A DNA stretch of 64,000 nt from Dyella sp. GSA-30 (GCF_027924605.1 NZ_AP027042.1:2581524-2645523); one strand, 5' to 3'. Shown: positions 52,460 through 62,373, counted from the stretch's first letter. The notes: generated by a model from the letters alone, not told the origin. Made by a program: numbers and translations.

Positions 52460-52494
52460 GCTCGGACAGGTTTTTCTTTGGCCGTCCAGCTCTC

Positions 52495-53580
52495 GTGTCC
52501 AGCAACTCTTTCGGCAAGCTCTTTACCGTTACCACCTTCGGCGAAAGTCACGGCCCGGCGATCGGCTGTGTGATCGACGGTTGCCCGCCTGGTCTGGCGC
52601 TCGCCCCCGAGATGTTTCGCGGCGATCTCGATCGCCGCGCCACGGGGCGTAGCCGGCATACCTCGCAGCGGCGCGAGGCCGACGATATCGAAATCCTTTC
52701 CGGGGTCTACGAGGGACGCACCACCGGTACGCCGATCGGCCTGCTGATCCGCAATACCGACCAGCGCAGCAAGGACTATGGCGACATCGCCCAGACCTTC
52801 CGTCCCGGCCACGCCGATTACACCTACTGGCACAAATACGGCATCCGCGATCCGCGGGGCGGCGGGCGTTCGTCCGCGCGCGAAACCACCATGCGCGTGG
52901 CGGCGGGCGTAGTGGCCAAGGCCTGGTTGGCCGAGCGGGGCATCGTGGTGCGTGGCTACCTGGCGCAGCTGGGCGAGATCGTGCCGGCTGCGTTCGACTG
53001 GGCCGCGGTCGAGGACAACCCGTTCTTCTGGCCCGACGCACAACAGGTGCCGGCGCTCGAAAAATACATGGATGCCCTGCGCAAGTCCGGCGATTCGGTC
53101 GGCGCACGCGTCAACGTGGTGGCCGAAGGCGTGCCGCCGGGTTGGGGCGAACCGATCTATGGCAAGCTCGATGGCGATCTCGCCTCCGCCCTGATGTCGA
53201 TCAACGCGGTCAAGGGCGTCGAAATCGGCGATGGTTTTGCCGCGGTCACCCAGCACGGTAGCGAGCATCGCGATGAAATGACCCCCGACGGTTTCGCTTC
53301 CAACCATGCCGGCGGGATTCTCGGCGGTATCAGCACGGGGCAGGCCGTGACCGCGTCGATGGTGCTCAAGCCGACCTCGAGCATCCTGGTGCCGGGTCGC
53401 AGCGTGAACCTGGCTGGCGAGCCTGTCGAAGTCGTGACCAAGGGGCGCCACGATCCTTGCGTGGGCATTCGCGCCACGCCGATCGCCGAGGCGATGATGG
53501 CGCTGGTGCTGATCGATCACGCCTTGCGCCATCGGGCACAGTGCGGCGACGTGGGCGATATGTCGCCCCGCTTGAGCTGA
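52495..53580 (+). CDS. aroC: chorismate synthase
   Basis: Last step of the shikimate pathway: EPSP to chorismate, needing reduced FMN. From GTG 52495 the protein has 361 residues, the same as E. coli, with the three signatures [18 protein letters not shown] (13-30), [20 protein letters not shown] (about 123-142) and the C-terminal [17 protein letters not shown]. The frame extends 35 codons upstream into the GNAT gene; those residues are not AroC-like. Supplies the trp genes further right. Confidence 0.97.
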   Translation: MSSNSFGKLFTVTTFGESHGPAIGCVIDGCPPGLALAPEMFRGDLDRRATGRSRHTSQRREADDIEILSGVYEGRTTGTPIGLLIRNTDQRSKDYGDIAQTFRPGHADYTYWHKYGIRDPRGGGRSSARETTMRVAAGVVAKAWLAERGIVVRGYLAQLGEIVPAAFDWAAVEDNPFFWPDAQQVPALEKYMDALRKSGDSVGARVNVVAEGVPPGWGEPIYGKLDGDLASALMSINAVKGVEIGDGFAAVTQHGSEHRDEMTPDGFASNHAGGILGGISTGQAVTASMVLKPTSSILVPGRSVNLAGEPVEVVTKGRHDPCVGIRATPIAEAMMALVLIDHALRHRAQCGDVGDMSPRLS

Positions 53581-53611
53581 GCAACACCTCATACAAAAGA
53601 AAGCCGGAACG

Positions 53612-54622
53612 ATGAGTACAAAACGCAAGGTCTGGGTGTCGCGCCCGCTGTTTCCCGATGTGTTGGCGCACTTGGCCGAATATGTTGACCTCGAAGCGGA
53701 AACCGTCGAAGGCACACGCACCCCGGCACAGCTGAAAGCAAAACTCGCCGATGTCGATGGGGCCATATTGGGCCTGTCCGAGCGCGTCGATGCTGGCGTG
53801 CTCGAAGGCAATACGCGCCTGAAGGTGATCGCCAACCTCGGCGTGGGCTTCAATAATTTCGATGTCGAGGCGATGACCGCGGCCGGTGTGCTCGCCAGCA
53901 ACACGCCCGATGTGCTGAACGAAAGCGTGGCCGACTACGCCTGGGCGCTGATGCTTGCAGCCGCACGCCGGGTCAGTGCGAGCGAGCGTTGGCTGCGAGC
54001 GGGACATTGGCCCGGCAGCGCCACGCGCTTCGATGACTGGCTGGGCGTCGACGTGCACGGCAAGACGCTGGGTATCCTGGGCATGGGGCGGATCGGGCAG
54101 GCGATCGCGCGGCGCGCGTCCGGCTTCGATATGCGCGTGCTCTACCACAACCGCTCCCATCTGCCCGAACAGACCGAGCGCGAATGCCGCGCCAGCTGGG
54201 TCGAGAAAGCCCAACTGCTGCGCGAGTCGGATCACCTGATCCTGGTGCTGCCGTTCACCCCGGCCAACCGACACGCCATCGGTGCGCCCGAGCTGGCCCA
54301 GATGAAGCCCTCGGCGGTGCTGGTCAATATCGCGCGTGGCGGTATCGTCGACGATGCGGCGCTCGCCGTGGCCTTGCGCGAGAAGCGGCTGGCTGCCGCT
54401 GGCCTGGATGTCTTCGAGGGCGAGCCCTCGGTGCATCCGACGCTGCTGGATTTGGACAATGTCGTGCTGAGCCCGCATATTGCCAGCGCCAGCGAAGATA
54501 CGCGCCACGCCATGGCCCGGCTGGCGGCGGACAATGTGCTGGCCGCGCTGGGTCTGGGCGAGTCGGCCAGGCATCCGCCGACCGCGCTTAATCCAGAGGT
54601 CATGGCGAACTGGTCAGATTAA
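53612..54622 (+). CDS. D-2-hydroxyacid dehydrogenase (glyoxylate/hydroxypyruvate reductase type)
   Basis: The 336-residue enzyme has the NAD(P) Rossmann motif LGILGMGRIGQAIARR (about 152-167). Catalytic residues are Arg in VNIARGGIVDD, Glu in DVFEGEPSVHP and His in LSPHIASASEDTR. It resembles GhrB-type glyoxylate reductase; the exact 2-keto acid cannot be read. Located between aroC and asd, 31 bases after aroC, as in several xanthomonads. Confidence 0.92.
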   Translation: MSTKRKVWVSRPLFPDVLAHLAEYVDLEAETVEGTRTPAQLKAKLADVDGAILGLSERVDAGVLEGNTRLKVIANLGVGFNNFDVEAMTAAGVLASNTPDVLNESVADYAWALMLAAARRVSASERWLRAGHWPGSATRFDDWLGVDVHGKTLGILGMGRIGQAIARRASGFDMRVLYHNRSHLPEQTERECRASWVEKAQLLRESDHLILVLPFTPANRHAIGAPELAQMKPSAVLVNIARGGIVDDAALAVALREKRLAAAGLDVFEGEPSVHPTLLDLDNVVLSPHIASASEDTRHAMARLAADNVLAALGLGESARHPPTALNPEVMANWSD

Positions 54623-54765
54623 CGACCCGGAATAGTTGCAAAGCGTGACGACATTCACGCGCAGGCGTGTTGTCGGTTGTTTTACCCGCTATCCCAGCTA
54701 GATTTCCGCAGTTGCGGACGTCGGCGTCGTGATGGCGGCCTCCGAACCCCTATCGATAACGGAAC

Positions 54766-55794
54766 ATGAGCAAGAAGAGCAGCTACAAGGTGGCGATGGT
54801 CGGCGCGACAGGCGCCGTGGGCGAGACGTTGCTGGCGATTCTCGCCGAGCGCGACTTTCCGATCAGCGAACTGGTGCCGCTGGCGAGCGAGCGCTCGGCC
54901 GGCGAACGAATCACCTTTGGCGGCAAATCGATCGTGGTGAAAAACCTGGCCGATTACGATTTCGACGGCGTCGATATCGCCTTCTTCTCGGCCGGCGGCT
55001 CGGTCAGCCGCGAGCATGCGCCACGCGCCGCCGCGGCTGGCGCGGTAGTGATCGACAACACCTCCGAGTTCCGCTATCAGGACGATATCCCGCTGGTGGT
55101 CAGTGAGGTGAACCCTCATGCGATCGCGCAGTACACCACGCGCGGCATCATCGCCAACCCCAATTGCTCGACCATGCAGATGCTGGTCGCGCTGGCGCCG
55201 ATCCATCGCAGCGTCGGCATCGAGCGCATCAATGTGGCGACCTACCAGTCCGTGTCCGGCGCGGGCCGTTCGGGCATGGAAGAACTCGGCAAGCAAACCG
55301 CTGCCTTGCTGGCCTTCCAGGAAGTGGAGACGAGCAAGTTTCCCAAGCAGATCGCCTTCAACGTGATCCCGCAGATCGACGACTTCCAGGACAACGGCTA
55401 CACCAAGGAAGAAATGAAGATGGTGTGGGAGACGCGCAAGATCCTCGAAGACGAGTCGATCCAGGTGAACCCGACGGCGGTGCGCGTGCCGGTGTTCTAT
55501 GGACATGCCGAGGCCGTGCATATCGAGACGCGCGACAAGATCACCGCCGAGCAGGCGCGTGCGCTGCTGGAGCAGGCCGAAGGCGTGGTCGTGCAGGACG
55601 AGCGCAAGCCCGGCGGCTATCCGACACCGGTCGGCGACGCGGCCGGGCAGGACCCGGTTTTCGTCGGGCGCATCCGCGAGGACATTTCGCATGAGCACGG
55701 CCTCAACCTGTGGGTCGTTGCCGACAATGTCCGCAAAGGCGCGGCGCTCAATGCCGTGCAGGTCGCCGAAATTCTGATCCAGGACTACCTGTAA
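54766..55794 (+). CDS. asd: aspartate-semialdehyde dehydrogenase
   Basis: Makes aspartate semialdehyde for lysine, threonine, methionine and diaminopimelate. The 342 residues have the NADP motif VGATGAVGETLL (12-23), the nucleophile Cys134 (NPNCSTMQ), the substrate-binding region SVSGAGRSGMEEL and the catalytic His in FYGHAEAVHIE. This is the shorter 'USG-1-like' type found next to fimV. The stop shares one base with the start of a small coiled-coil protein (TAATG). Confidence 0.96.
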   Translation: MSKKSSYKVAMVGATGAVGETLLAILAERDFPISELVPLASERSAGERITFGGKSIVVKNLADYDFDGVDIAFFSAGGSVSREHAPRAAAAGAVVIDNTSEFRYQDDIPLVVSEVNPHAIAQYTTRGIIANPNCSTMQMLVALAPIHRSVGIERINVATYQSVSGAGRSGMEELGKQTAALLAFQEVETSKFPKQIAFNVIPQIDDFQDNGYTKEEMKMVWETRKILEDESIQVNPTAVRVPVFYGHAEAVHIETRDKITAEQARALLEQAEGVVVQDERKPGGYPTPVGDAAGQDPVFVGRIREDISHEHGLNLWVVADNVRKGAALNAVQVAEILIQDYL

Positions 55795-56075
55795 TGATCG
55801 TTCGCCGTGCCATCGCCCTCTCTATCGGCTGCCTGATCGCCGCTGCGGCGATGGCCGGTGACAACCCGCCGGCCCAGGCGGGCAAGCAAAAAGCCAAGCT
55901 CGACCGCCAGCTCGACCAGCAAAGCGCCCAGGTCCAGCAGCTGCAGCAGGACGTGGCCCAGCAAGAGGCCAAAAGCCGTGCCGCAGCCCAGCGCGGGCAG
56001 CAGCAGGACCAGGCGATCGAGGACCTGCGGCGGCAGTTGAAAGAGGTCCAGGCGACCAAGGGGCAGGGGCACTAA
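55794..56075 (+). CDS. small exported coiled-coil protein
   Basis: The 93-residue precursor has a signal peptide (AIALSIGCLIAAAAMAGD). The mature part is almost entirely Gln/Lys/Ala coiled coil (about 30-85; KLDRQLDQQSAQVQQLQQDV). The start codon overlaps the asd stop, so it is translationally coupled to asd and lies just before fimV. No family name recognised. Its coiled coil and periplasmic location suggest a partner protein in the envelope, possibly FimV; this is inference. Confidence 0.75.
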   Translation: MIVRRAIALSIGCLIAAAAMAGDNPPAQAGKQKAKLDRQLDQQSAQVQQLQQDVAQQEAKSRAAAQRGQQQDQAIEDLRRQLKEVQATKGQGH

Positions 56076-56240
56076 AGTCCCCCGGCAGTGAGAACCGACC
56101 GCAGCAATGCGTTGTAAACATTGGCCACAGCTATTGTTGATTGGCTTATATCTAACTAAAGTGGCGCCACATTCGTCATGCCACCGTCTTGGGTGGTTGG
56201 CTATAAAAAAGGTCACGGGGCCGTTCGGGGGAACCAAACG

Positions 56241-58586
56241 ATGAATCGTTCGTTGAAGCTGTCGATGTTGCTGGCGCTGGCACTTGGCAGCAGCCAGGCG
56301 GCAGCGCTGGAACTGGGACAGATCCAGATCAAGTCTGCACTTGGCCAGCCCCTGGTGGCGGACATTCCGATCAAGCCGGACCATGCCGGTGAGCTCGATC
56401 ACCTGACCGCCCAATTGGCCTCCGCCGAGGACTTTTCTCGTGCTGGCGTGGTAGCGCCGCAGGTGCTGCTGCAATTTGCCGTCGTGGACGGTAGCGGTGG
56501 TCAGAAGCTGATCCGCGTGACCAGCAGCGCGCCGGTCAATGACCCCTACCTGGACATTCTGGTCGAGTTGAATACGGGCAGCAGCAAGAGCGTGCGTGAG
56601 TTCGCCGTGCTGCTGGACCCGCCGGCCGGCGCCGTCACCCAGGCTCCGGCGGCCAGTGCGCCTAGCTCTCGCCATGCCGCCGCGCCCACGCGCAGCACGC
56701 GTGCCGCGGCTGCCCCGGCCGCAGCTCCCGCACCTGCACCCGCCCAGCCCAAGCATGCAGCCGCCAGCGCCGCCAGTACGGCCGCCGACGGCGGCAAGGT
56801 CACGGTCGAGCGTGGCCAGACCTTGTCCGGTATCGCCAAGCAGTCGCTGACGGGCGGTGTGGATATCAACCAGTTGCTGATGGCCTACAAGCAGGCCAAC
56901 CCGGATGCGTTCTATCGCGACAATATCAACGCGCTCAAGACCGGCGCGGTGTTGCGCGTGCCGACCAAGGACGAAGCCAATGCCGTAGCCGCTGCCGCTG
57001 CCCTGGCCGAGGTTCAGCGCCAGAACAGCGATTGGCGCTCCGGTGCCGCTCGTAACCCGACCAGCGTGGCCGATGCCGGCACGCGCGCGAATGCGACGAC
57101 CTCGCCGACCAAGAGCACGAGCGGCGATCACCTGGCCCTGGTCCCGGCCAAGGACGGCGGTCAAGGCGGCAAGACCAGCAAGGCCGACGTCAGCGCATTG
57201 CATCAGGACTTGCAGCGTAGCCAGGAGCAGCTCACTTCCCTCGCACAGCAGGGCAACGAGCTCAAGTCGCGCCTGAAAGACCTCGAAGACATCAACAGCA
57301 AGAACGAGCGTCTGCTCGCGCTGAAGGACAACCAGATCGCCGAGCTGCAGCAAAAGCTCGCCGATGCGCGCAAGGCGGCCGGCATGCCCGCGGCCGCGCC
57401 GGTCAAGGCGCCGGTCGAGGAAAACAAGACCATCGTGACGGCCGCTTCGCAGCAGCCTGCCAAGCCGGCCACGACGCCCGCGGCCATCACGCCGCCGGTA
57501 CCGGCCGCCGCCGCCACGACGCACACGGCGGCCGTGACGCCGGCAGTAAACACGCCGGCCCATGCAGCCACCACGCAACCGGTGGCCAGTCAGCCGGCCG
57601 CGCCGGTCAAGCCCGCCGTCAAGCCGACGCCGAAGCCGGTAACGCCGCCTCCGGTCGAAGAAGAGCCCTGGTTCATGCAGACCTGGGCGTGGGCAGCAGG
57701 CGCGGGCCTGGTCGTGCTGCTCGCCTTGCTCGCGCTGTTGCGCCGTCGCAAGGCTGCGCCTGCGGTCGCTGCCGTCGGCGGCGGTTCGTCGCTGGCCGAT
57801 CGCTTCGGCGCGGCGCCGCCGTTTGGCGAAGAAGATATCGATCAGGAAGAACTGCTCGACCAGTTGGCCGAGCACCCGGACGACATTGGCCTGCACCTGG
57901 AGCTGGTGAGCCTGTACTACAGCCGCCGCGACGTGGAGCATTTCGAGGCCGCCGCCGAAGCGATGCACGCGCACATCACCGACTCGCAGCAGCCGGAGTG
58001 GCAGGATGTCGTGCACATGGGCGAAGACCTGGTGCCGAACCACCCGCTGTTCGCCAACGGCCACGCCGGCCAGGTGCTGGGCGATGACGAGCGCGCCGCG
58101 CTGCATCACTTCGATCTGGACAAGTACGCCTCGGGCAACACGCCGGCCGCACCGGTGATGCCGCCGCCGATTCCGAGCCAGAAGGTGAGCGAGTACCACT
58201 TCGATTTCAACCTGACGCCGCACCCGATCGCGCCGCCTGTTGCGCACGAACCGCGTGATATTCCACAGCACGAAACGGCACCGTTGGTCGATACGGCGCA
58301 GTCGCATTCGAGCTGGGAATTTGCCGAGGACGATGCCTTGCAGGCGGAGCCGGCGAGCACGGGCCACCATGCGCACGAGAACGACGAGCTTTCGCACGAC
58401 AGTTATCCGTCGCACGAGATCGGCAGCTTCAGCGACGACCCGATCGACACCAAGCTCGATCTGGCGCGTGCCTACCTCGACATGGGCGATCCCGATGGCG
58501 CCCGTGCGATGCTCGAAGAAGTGCTGCACGAAGGTACGCAGATGCAGAAGGATACGGCCCAGCGGTTGCTTGACGATCTGCATTGA
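56241..58586 (+). CDS. fimV: FimV-type polar hub protein
   Basis: FimV anchors at the pole or septum and organises type IV pili and motility proteins. The 781 residues have a signal peptide, the FimV N-terminal domain (LGQIQIKSALGQPLVADIPI, about 26-45) and a LysM-type peptidoglycan domain (about 187-240, VTVERGQTLSGIAKQSL). A coiled coil (about 319-378) precedes a Pro/Ala/Thr-rich linker and one membrane helix (about 481-503). A long acidic cytoplasmic part follows, with a TPR-like start (QLAEHPDDIGLHLELVSLYY), ending in the conserved FimV C-terminal motif (KLDLARAYLDMGDPDGARAML, about 734-754). Start ATG 56241 after GGGGGAACC. Confidence 0.93.
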   Translation: MNRSLKLSMLLALALGSSQAAALELGQIQIKSALGQPLVADIPIKPDHAGELDHLTAQLASAEDFSRAGVVAPQVLLQFAVVDGSGGQKLIRVTSSAPVNDPYLDILVELNTGSSKSVREFAVLLDPPAGAVTQAPAASAPSSRHAAAPTRSTRAAAAPAAAPAPAPAQPKHAAASAASTAADGGKVTVERGQTLSGIAKQSLTGGVDINQLLMAYKQANPDAFYRDNINALKTGAVLRVPTKDEANAVAAAAALAEVQRQNSDWRSGAARNPTSVADAGTRANATTSPTKSTSGDHLALVPAKDGGQGGKTSKADVSALHQDLQRSQEQLTSLAQQGNELKSRLKDLEDINSKNERLLALKDNQIAELQQKLADARKAAGMPAAAPVKAPVEENKTIVTAASQQPAKPATTPAAITPPVPAAAATTHTAAVTPAVNTPAHAATTQPVASQPAAPVKPAVKPTPKPVTPPPVEEEPWFMQTWAWAAGAGLVVLLALLALLRRRKAAPAVAAVGGGSSLADRFGAAPPFGEEDIDQEELLDQLAEHPDDIGLHLELVSLYYSRRDVEHFEAAAEAMHAHITDSQQPEWQDVVHMGEDLVPNHPLFANGHAGQVLGDDERAALHHFDLDKYASGNTPAAPVMPPPIPSQKVSEYHFDFNLTPHPIAPPVAHEPRDIPQHETAPLVDTAQSHSSWEFAEDDALQAEPASTGHHAHENDELSHDSYPSHEIGSFSDDPIDTKLDLARAYLDMGDPDGARAMLEEVLHEGTQMQKDTAQRLLDDLH

Positions 58587-58603
58587 TCTGATGCGTTGAA
58601 TGT

Positions 58604-58633
58604 AAAAAAGCCGGCTCTAAGCCGGCTTTTTTT
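58604..58633 (+). terminator. Rho-independent terminator of fimV
   Basis: AGCCGGCT (58609-58616) pairs with AGCCGGCT (58620-58627), preceded by A6 and followed by T7. Confidence 0.93.
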
Positions 58634-58678
58634 ATGTGTGAGATCGAGCGGCAGGCTCGCTTCGCGTCGCCTCTTGCG

Positions 58679-58816
58679 CCCCCTCACCCCAGCCCTCTCC
58701 CCCGGCAAAGCCAGGGGAGAGGGAGTCAAGTTGCGCAAGTGCGAAATACTAAGGTTTGACTCAGTCAGCTCCCTCTCCCCTGGCTTTGCCGGGGGAGAGG
58801 GCTGGGGTGAGGGGGG
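58679..58816. repeat. long intergenic inverted repeat, copy 4
   Basis: Same arms as the other copies (CCCCTCACCCCAGCCCTCTC ... GGGCTGGGGTGAGGGGGG). The centre has AAGTTGCGCAAGTGCGAAAT, nearly the reverse complement of the centre of copy 2. Its left flank GCAGGCTCGCTTCGC (58651-58665) is the inverse of the right flanks of copies 2 and 3. Confidence 0.85.
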
Positions 58817-58836
58817 CTTCTAAAATCTCGCCCCAG

Positions 58837-58882
58837 TTTTCCACAGCCACTGTGGATGCCACCTTGGTAAGCCTGTGGAAAA
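58837..58882. promoter_or_regulatory. overlapping inverted repeats upstream of truA
   Basis: TTTTCCACAG (58837-58846) can pair with CTGTGGAAAA (58873-58882), or its inner part TCCACAG with CTGTGGA (58850-58856). The two pairings exclude each other. TTTTCCACA is also one base from a DnaA box (TTATCCACA), present here in inverted orientation twice. Role not established. Confidence 0.4.
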
Positions 58883-59010
58883 GCCACATTCGATGCTTTA
58901 CCGACAAGTACTTAGTACGGCTTGATCATGATCTGCTCATGGATACCCGTCCGGCTGCACATACCGGCCTGTTAACCTAGTCACCCCTCATGTACTCAAG
59001 CGTAGTTCCC

Positions 59011-59781
59011 ATGCGTATCGCCCTGGGCGTCGAATACGACGGCACCGACTTCTCCGGCTGGCAGCGCCTGAGCCATGGCGCGACCGTGCAGGGAGCGCTG
59101 GAGCGGGCGCTGAGCTTCGTTGCCGCGCATCCGGTCGAAGTCACTTGCGCCGGTCGTACCGACGCAGGCGTGCACGGCCGTTGCCAGGTAGTGCATTTCG
59201 ACACCGAGGTGACGCGCGATCCGCGTGGCTGGGTGCTTGGTGCGTGTTCGAACCTGCCGTCCACCGTCGCGGTGCTGTGGGCGCAGGTCGTGCCGGACGA
59301 TTTTCATGCACGCTTTTCCGCACGCAGCCGTCGCTATCGTTATCGCATCCTCAATCGCCCGGTGCGTGCCGCACTCGACGCGCGCTATGTCACCTGGGAG
59401 CGGCACCCGCTCGATGCGCTGCGGATGCATCAGGCGGCGCAGGCGTTGATTGGCGAGCACGACTTCACGGCTTTTCGCGCGGTGTCCTGTCAGGCTGCAC
59501 ATGCGCGTCGCGAATTGATCGCTGTCAGTCTGCATAGGGAGGGCGAACAGGTGATCATGGATATCGAGGCCAACGCGTTCCTGCATCACATGGTGCGCAA
59601 TATCGTCGGTTCGTTGTTACCGATCGGACGTGGCGAGCAGCCGGTCGAATGGATGGCCGAGCTGCTGGCTGGGCGCGATCGCGAAGTGGCCGGTCCCACG
59701 GCGCCATCGTCGGGATTGACCTTTTTAGGCCCGCGCTACGAAGCGCACTGGGCATTGCCCAAGGAGGTAAGTCAGTCATGA
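59011..59781 (+). CDS. truA: tRNA pseudouridine(38-40) synthase TruA
   Basis: Makes pseudouridine at positions 38-40 of tRNA anticodon stems. From ATG 59011 it has 256 residues, with the catalytic Asp51 in [11 protein letters not shown], the RNA-binding [12 protein letters not shown] and the C-terminal [17 protein letters not shown]. An ATG seven codons upstream is a possible alternative. Its stop overlaps the trpF start (ATGA). The fimV-truA-trpF order is common in gammaproteobacteria. Confidence 0.95.
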   Translation: MRIALGVEYDGTDFSGWQRLSHGATVQGALERALSFVAAHPVEVTCAGRTDAGVHGRCQVVHFDTEVTRDPRGWVLGACSNLPSTVAVLWAQVVPDDFHARFSARSRRYRYRILNRPVRAALDARYVTWERHPLDALRMHQAAQALIGEHDFTAFRAVSCQAAHARRELIAVSLHREGEQVIMDIEANAFLHHMVRNIVGSLLPIGRGEQPVEWMAELLAGRDREVAGPTAPSSGLTFLGPRYEAHWALPKEVSQS

Positions 59782-60401
59782 GGACTCGAATCAAATGCTG
59801 TGGCATGACCCGGCCTGAAGACGCCTTGCTCGCGGCCAGGCTTGGAGCCGATGCGATCGGCGTGGTCTTTACCGCGCGCAGCAAGCGTCGGGTTACGCTC
59901 GGGCAGGCGCAGGCGATTCGCGAAGTGCTGCCGCCGTTCGTGCACGTGGTGGCGCTGTTCATGGACGATGACGCCGCGGACGTCGACGCCGTCAACGACA
60001 GTCTGCGGCCGGACTACCTGCAGTTTCACGGCAGCGAATCGGAGGCCTGGTGTGCCCAGTTCGGACGGCCCTATCTCAAGGCGATCGCCATGGGCGGCGC
60101 CACTGGCGTACCCGAAAGCCTCGGTGACTATCCGCGCGCGGCAGCCTTGCTGCTCGACGGGCATGGCCTGGGCGAGGCCGGCGGTAGTGGCAAGACCTTC
60201 GACTGGTCGTCGATGCCGCGCAATCTCACGCAGCCCCTGATACTCGCCGGCGGCCTGACACCGGGCAATGTCGCCGAGGCCGTGCGTATTGCGCGGCCGT
60301 GGGCGGTGGATGTGTCCAGCGGCGTCGAGTCGGCGCCCGGGATCAAGGACGCGCATAAGCTTGAAAGCTTTATCCGGGCCGTACGCAACGCGGATGGCTG
60401 A
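59778..60401 (+). CDS. trpF: phosphoribosylanthranilate isomerase
   Basis: Third step of tryptophan synthesis from chorismate, an Amadori rearrangement. The 207-residue TIM barrel begins TRIKCCGMT, with the general base Cys in CCGM, and has the general acid Asp in LLLDGHG and the phosphate loops [11 protein letters not shown] and VDVSSGVE. It follows AAGGAGG and overlaps truA by four bases. In E. coli it is fused to TrpC; here it stands alone. Confidence 0.96.
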   Translation: MRTRIKCCGMTRPEDALLAARLGADAIGVVFTARSKRRVTLGQAQAIREVLPPFVHVVALFMDDDAADVDAVNDSLRPDYLQFHGSESEAWCAQFGRPYLKAIAMGGATGVPESLGDYPRAAALLLDGHGLGEAGGSGKTFDWSSMPRNLTQPLILAGGLTPGNVAEAVRIARPWAVDVSSGVESAPGIKDAHKLESFIRAVRNADG

Positions 60402-60457
60402 GCCATCGCGGGCACGCTAGCATGCGTGCTCGTGCCGCTGCGTAGCCCAGGTAGCCC

Positions 60458-61459
60458 ATGCCCTCAGCGATGGAAGAGTTCCGCTTCACCGGCCAGGACG
60501 ATGCGCTGGAACGTATCGTCGCGCGCGAACGTCCGCTGGTCATTCGTGGCCTGGTGAAGGATTGGCCGATTGTCGCGGCGGCTGCGCAGTCGGACGTCGC
60601 CTTTGCCAGGATGCTGGCCGGTTTCGACAACGGCACGCCGGTCGATGCCCTGGTCATGCCGGCCAGTGAAGAGGGTGCCATCGGTTACAGCGCCGACGGT
60701 GCCGGCTTCAATTTCGAGCACCATCGCGCTTCCGTATCGCAGGGCTTGAACAAGCTGCTGACATTGGACGACCACGATGCGCCCGGTGTGGCGATGCAGA
60801 GCGCCCCCATTGCCGGCTGCCTGCCGGGGTTTCTCGATCAGCACGCCGTGCCTTTCCTGGGTGAGCAGATCAAGCCTCGCATCTGGATCGGCAATCGCGT
60901 GACCACGCCGGCGCATTTCGACGAGTATCACAACATTGCCTGCGTCGTATGCGGCGTACGGCGTTTCACGCTGTTCGCGCCGGAGCAGATCGGCAATCTC
61001 TACATCGGCCCGCTCGACTACGCGCCCACCGGTGCGGCCATCAGCATGGCGCGACTGGATCGTCCCGACGATCCGCGTTATCCGCGACTCAAGCTGGCGC
61101 TTCAGAACGCTGTCGTCGCCGATCTCGAGCCGGGTGACGCGATCTATATCCCGCCGATGTGGTGGCACCACGTGGCGTCGCTGAAAAAGCTCAACGCGCT
61201 GGTCAATTACTGGTGGAAGCGCGAGAGTGGCAACGGGCTGGTTCCGCAGACGCGTCTGGGCGGCCTGCTGCATGCGATCCTGTTGTACAAGTCGCTGCCA
61301 CCGAGCGAGCGCGAAGCATGGCGCGTGCTGTTCGATCACTATGTCTTCGGCGACGAAGATCCTGCCGGGCATATCCCGCAAGCGCGCCGTGGCGCGCTGG
61401 GTGACCTGGATGCCGATCAGTCGGCCAAGTTGCTCGAAACCATTCGCCGTTATTTGTGA
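60458..61459 (+). CDS. JmjC/cupin-like dioxygenase (cupin_8 family)
   Basis: The 333-residue protein has the Fe(II)/2-oxoglutarate double-stranded beta-helix pattern. It opens with [13 protein letters not shown] (26-38). The metal ligands are His153-x-Asp155 ([10 protein letters not shown]) and His237 or His238 ([11 protein letters not shown]). YWWKR after the second His is typical of the cupin_8/FIH-like group. Such proteins hydroxylate proteins or small molecules. It lies inside the trp region between trpF and trpBA but has no known role in tryptophan synthesis. The stop overlaps the convergent LysR gene end. Confidence 0.85.
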   Translation: MPSAMEEFRFTGQDDALERIVARERPLVIRGLVKDWPIVAAAAQSDVAFARMLAGFDNGTPVDALVMPASEEGAIGYSADGAGFNFEHHRASVSQGLNKLLTLDDHDAPGVAMQSAPIAGCLPGFLDQHAVPFLGEQIKPRIWIGNRVTTPAHFDEYHNIACVVCGVRRFTLFAPEQIGNLYIGPLDYAPTGAAISMARLDRPDDPRYPRLKLALQNAVVADLEPGDAIYIPPMWWHHVASLKKLNALVNYWWKRESGNGLVPQTRLGGLLHAILLYKSLPPSEREAWRVLFDHYVFGDEDPAGHIPQARRGALGDLDADQSAKLLETIRRYL

Positions 61460-62343
61460 GTTTCCAGCTCGCGCCGCAACCAGGCGACAAGCGCCGCGCT
61501 GCGCGCATCGCTCGCGCGTTGCGGTAACGCCAGGATCCAACGGGCGGATGTTTGCGCGAATCCCCACGGAGCAACGAGGCGGCCGGCGGCAAGATCGTCG
61601 GCGACCAGCGGCTCGGGCGCGATCGCCACGCCCAGCCCGGCAATCGCCGCTTCAAGCAGGTAGTAAAGGTGCTCGAAGCCCGCGCCAAAATGCAGCCACT
61701 CTACCGCCAGCCCGGCGTTGCCTGCCCATTCGGGCCAGGCTTGCGGTCGCGAAGCGGTATACAGCAAGGGTTCGTCCTGCAGACATGCGGCCGGCTGATC
61801 TTTCAGCGCGGCATAGCCGGCATAGCGCGGACTGAGCACCGGGCCAATACGCTCGGGCGCCAGCCCATGGATGCGCCAGCCGGGAGGGAACGGTGCGCCG
61901 GCAAGCATCAATGCAGCATCGAGGCCGGCGAGGGTCGGCGAAAACGGCTCTTCCTGAGCGGACAGGTGCAGCGTGAAACCAGGCAGGTCCCGGCCCAGGC
62001 GATCCAGCCGTGGGATCACCCAGCGCGCCAGCAGGCTGCTTGGGCAACCGAGTACAAAGGGCCGTGCATCGTCCTGCCGCAATGCGGCCCAATCCTCGCG
62101 CAGTTGCCCGAATACGGCGACAGCACTGTCGCGCAATTGCTGACCCGCCGCGGTCAAGGCGATACCACGCCCTTGGCGCACCAGCAAAGGCCTGCCGAGC
62201 GCTTCTTCCAGTGCGTGCAACTGCCGGCTGACCGCGCCATGGGTCACATGCAGTTCCTGCGCGGCCCGGCTTACGCTTTCCAGCCGGGCGGTCGCCTCGA
62301 AGGCGCGCAACGCATTCAGCGGGGGCAGGTCGCGATCGGCCAT
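61450..62343 (-). CDS. LysR-type regulator divergent from trpBA (TrpI-like)
   Basis: The 297 residues start at ATG 62343 with the LysR helix-turn-helix (about 6-65: [40 protein letters not shown]), then the periplasmic-binding-like effector domain. The sequence belongs to the GcvA/TrpI branch. Being divergent from trpBA with a 114-base gap is the arrangement of Pseudomonas TrpI, which activates trpBA on binding indoleglycerol phosphate. TrpI function is inferred. The longer frame into trpB is antisense and rejected. Confidence 0.88.
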   Translation of the reverse strand: MADRDLPPLNALRAFEATARLESVSRAAQELHVTHGAVSRQLHALEEALGRPLLVRQGRGIALTAAGQQLRDSAVAVFGQLREDWAALRQDDARPFVLGCPSSLLARWVIPRLDRLGRDLPGFTLHLSAQEEPFSPTLAGLDAALMLAGAPFPPGWRIHGLAPERIGPVLSPRYAGYAALKDQPAACLQDEPLLYTASRPQAWPEWAGNAGLAVEWLHFGAGFEHLYYLLEAAIAGLGVAIAPEPLVADDLAAGRLVAPWGFAQTSARWILALPQRASDARSAALVAWLRRELETHK

Positions 62344-62373
62344 TGGTGAGTTTTTCTGACAGATTGCAGAGAT

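Noticed and set aside
55785-58583. 932-residue antisense frame opposite fimV
   Set aside because: Shadow of the repetitive Ala/Pro-rich linker of fimV; no family character.
58837-58882. Replication origin suggested by DnaA-like boxes
   Set aside because: Only two imperfect boxes, no AT-rich unwinding element, and no dnaA, dnaN or parAB nearby.
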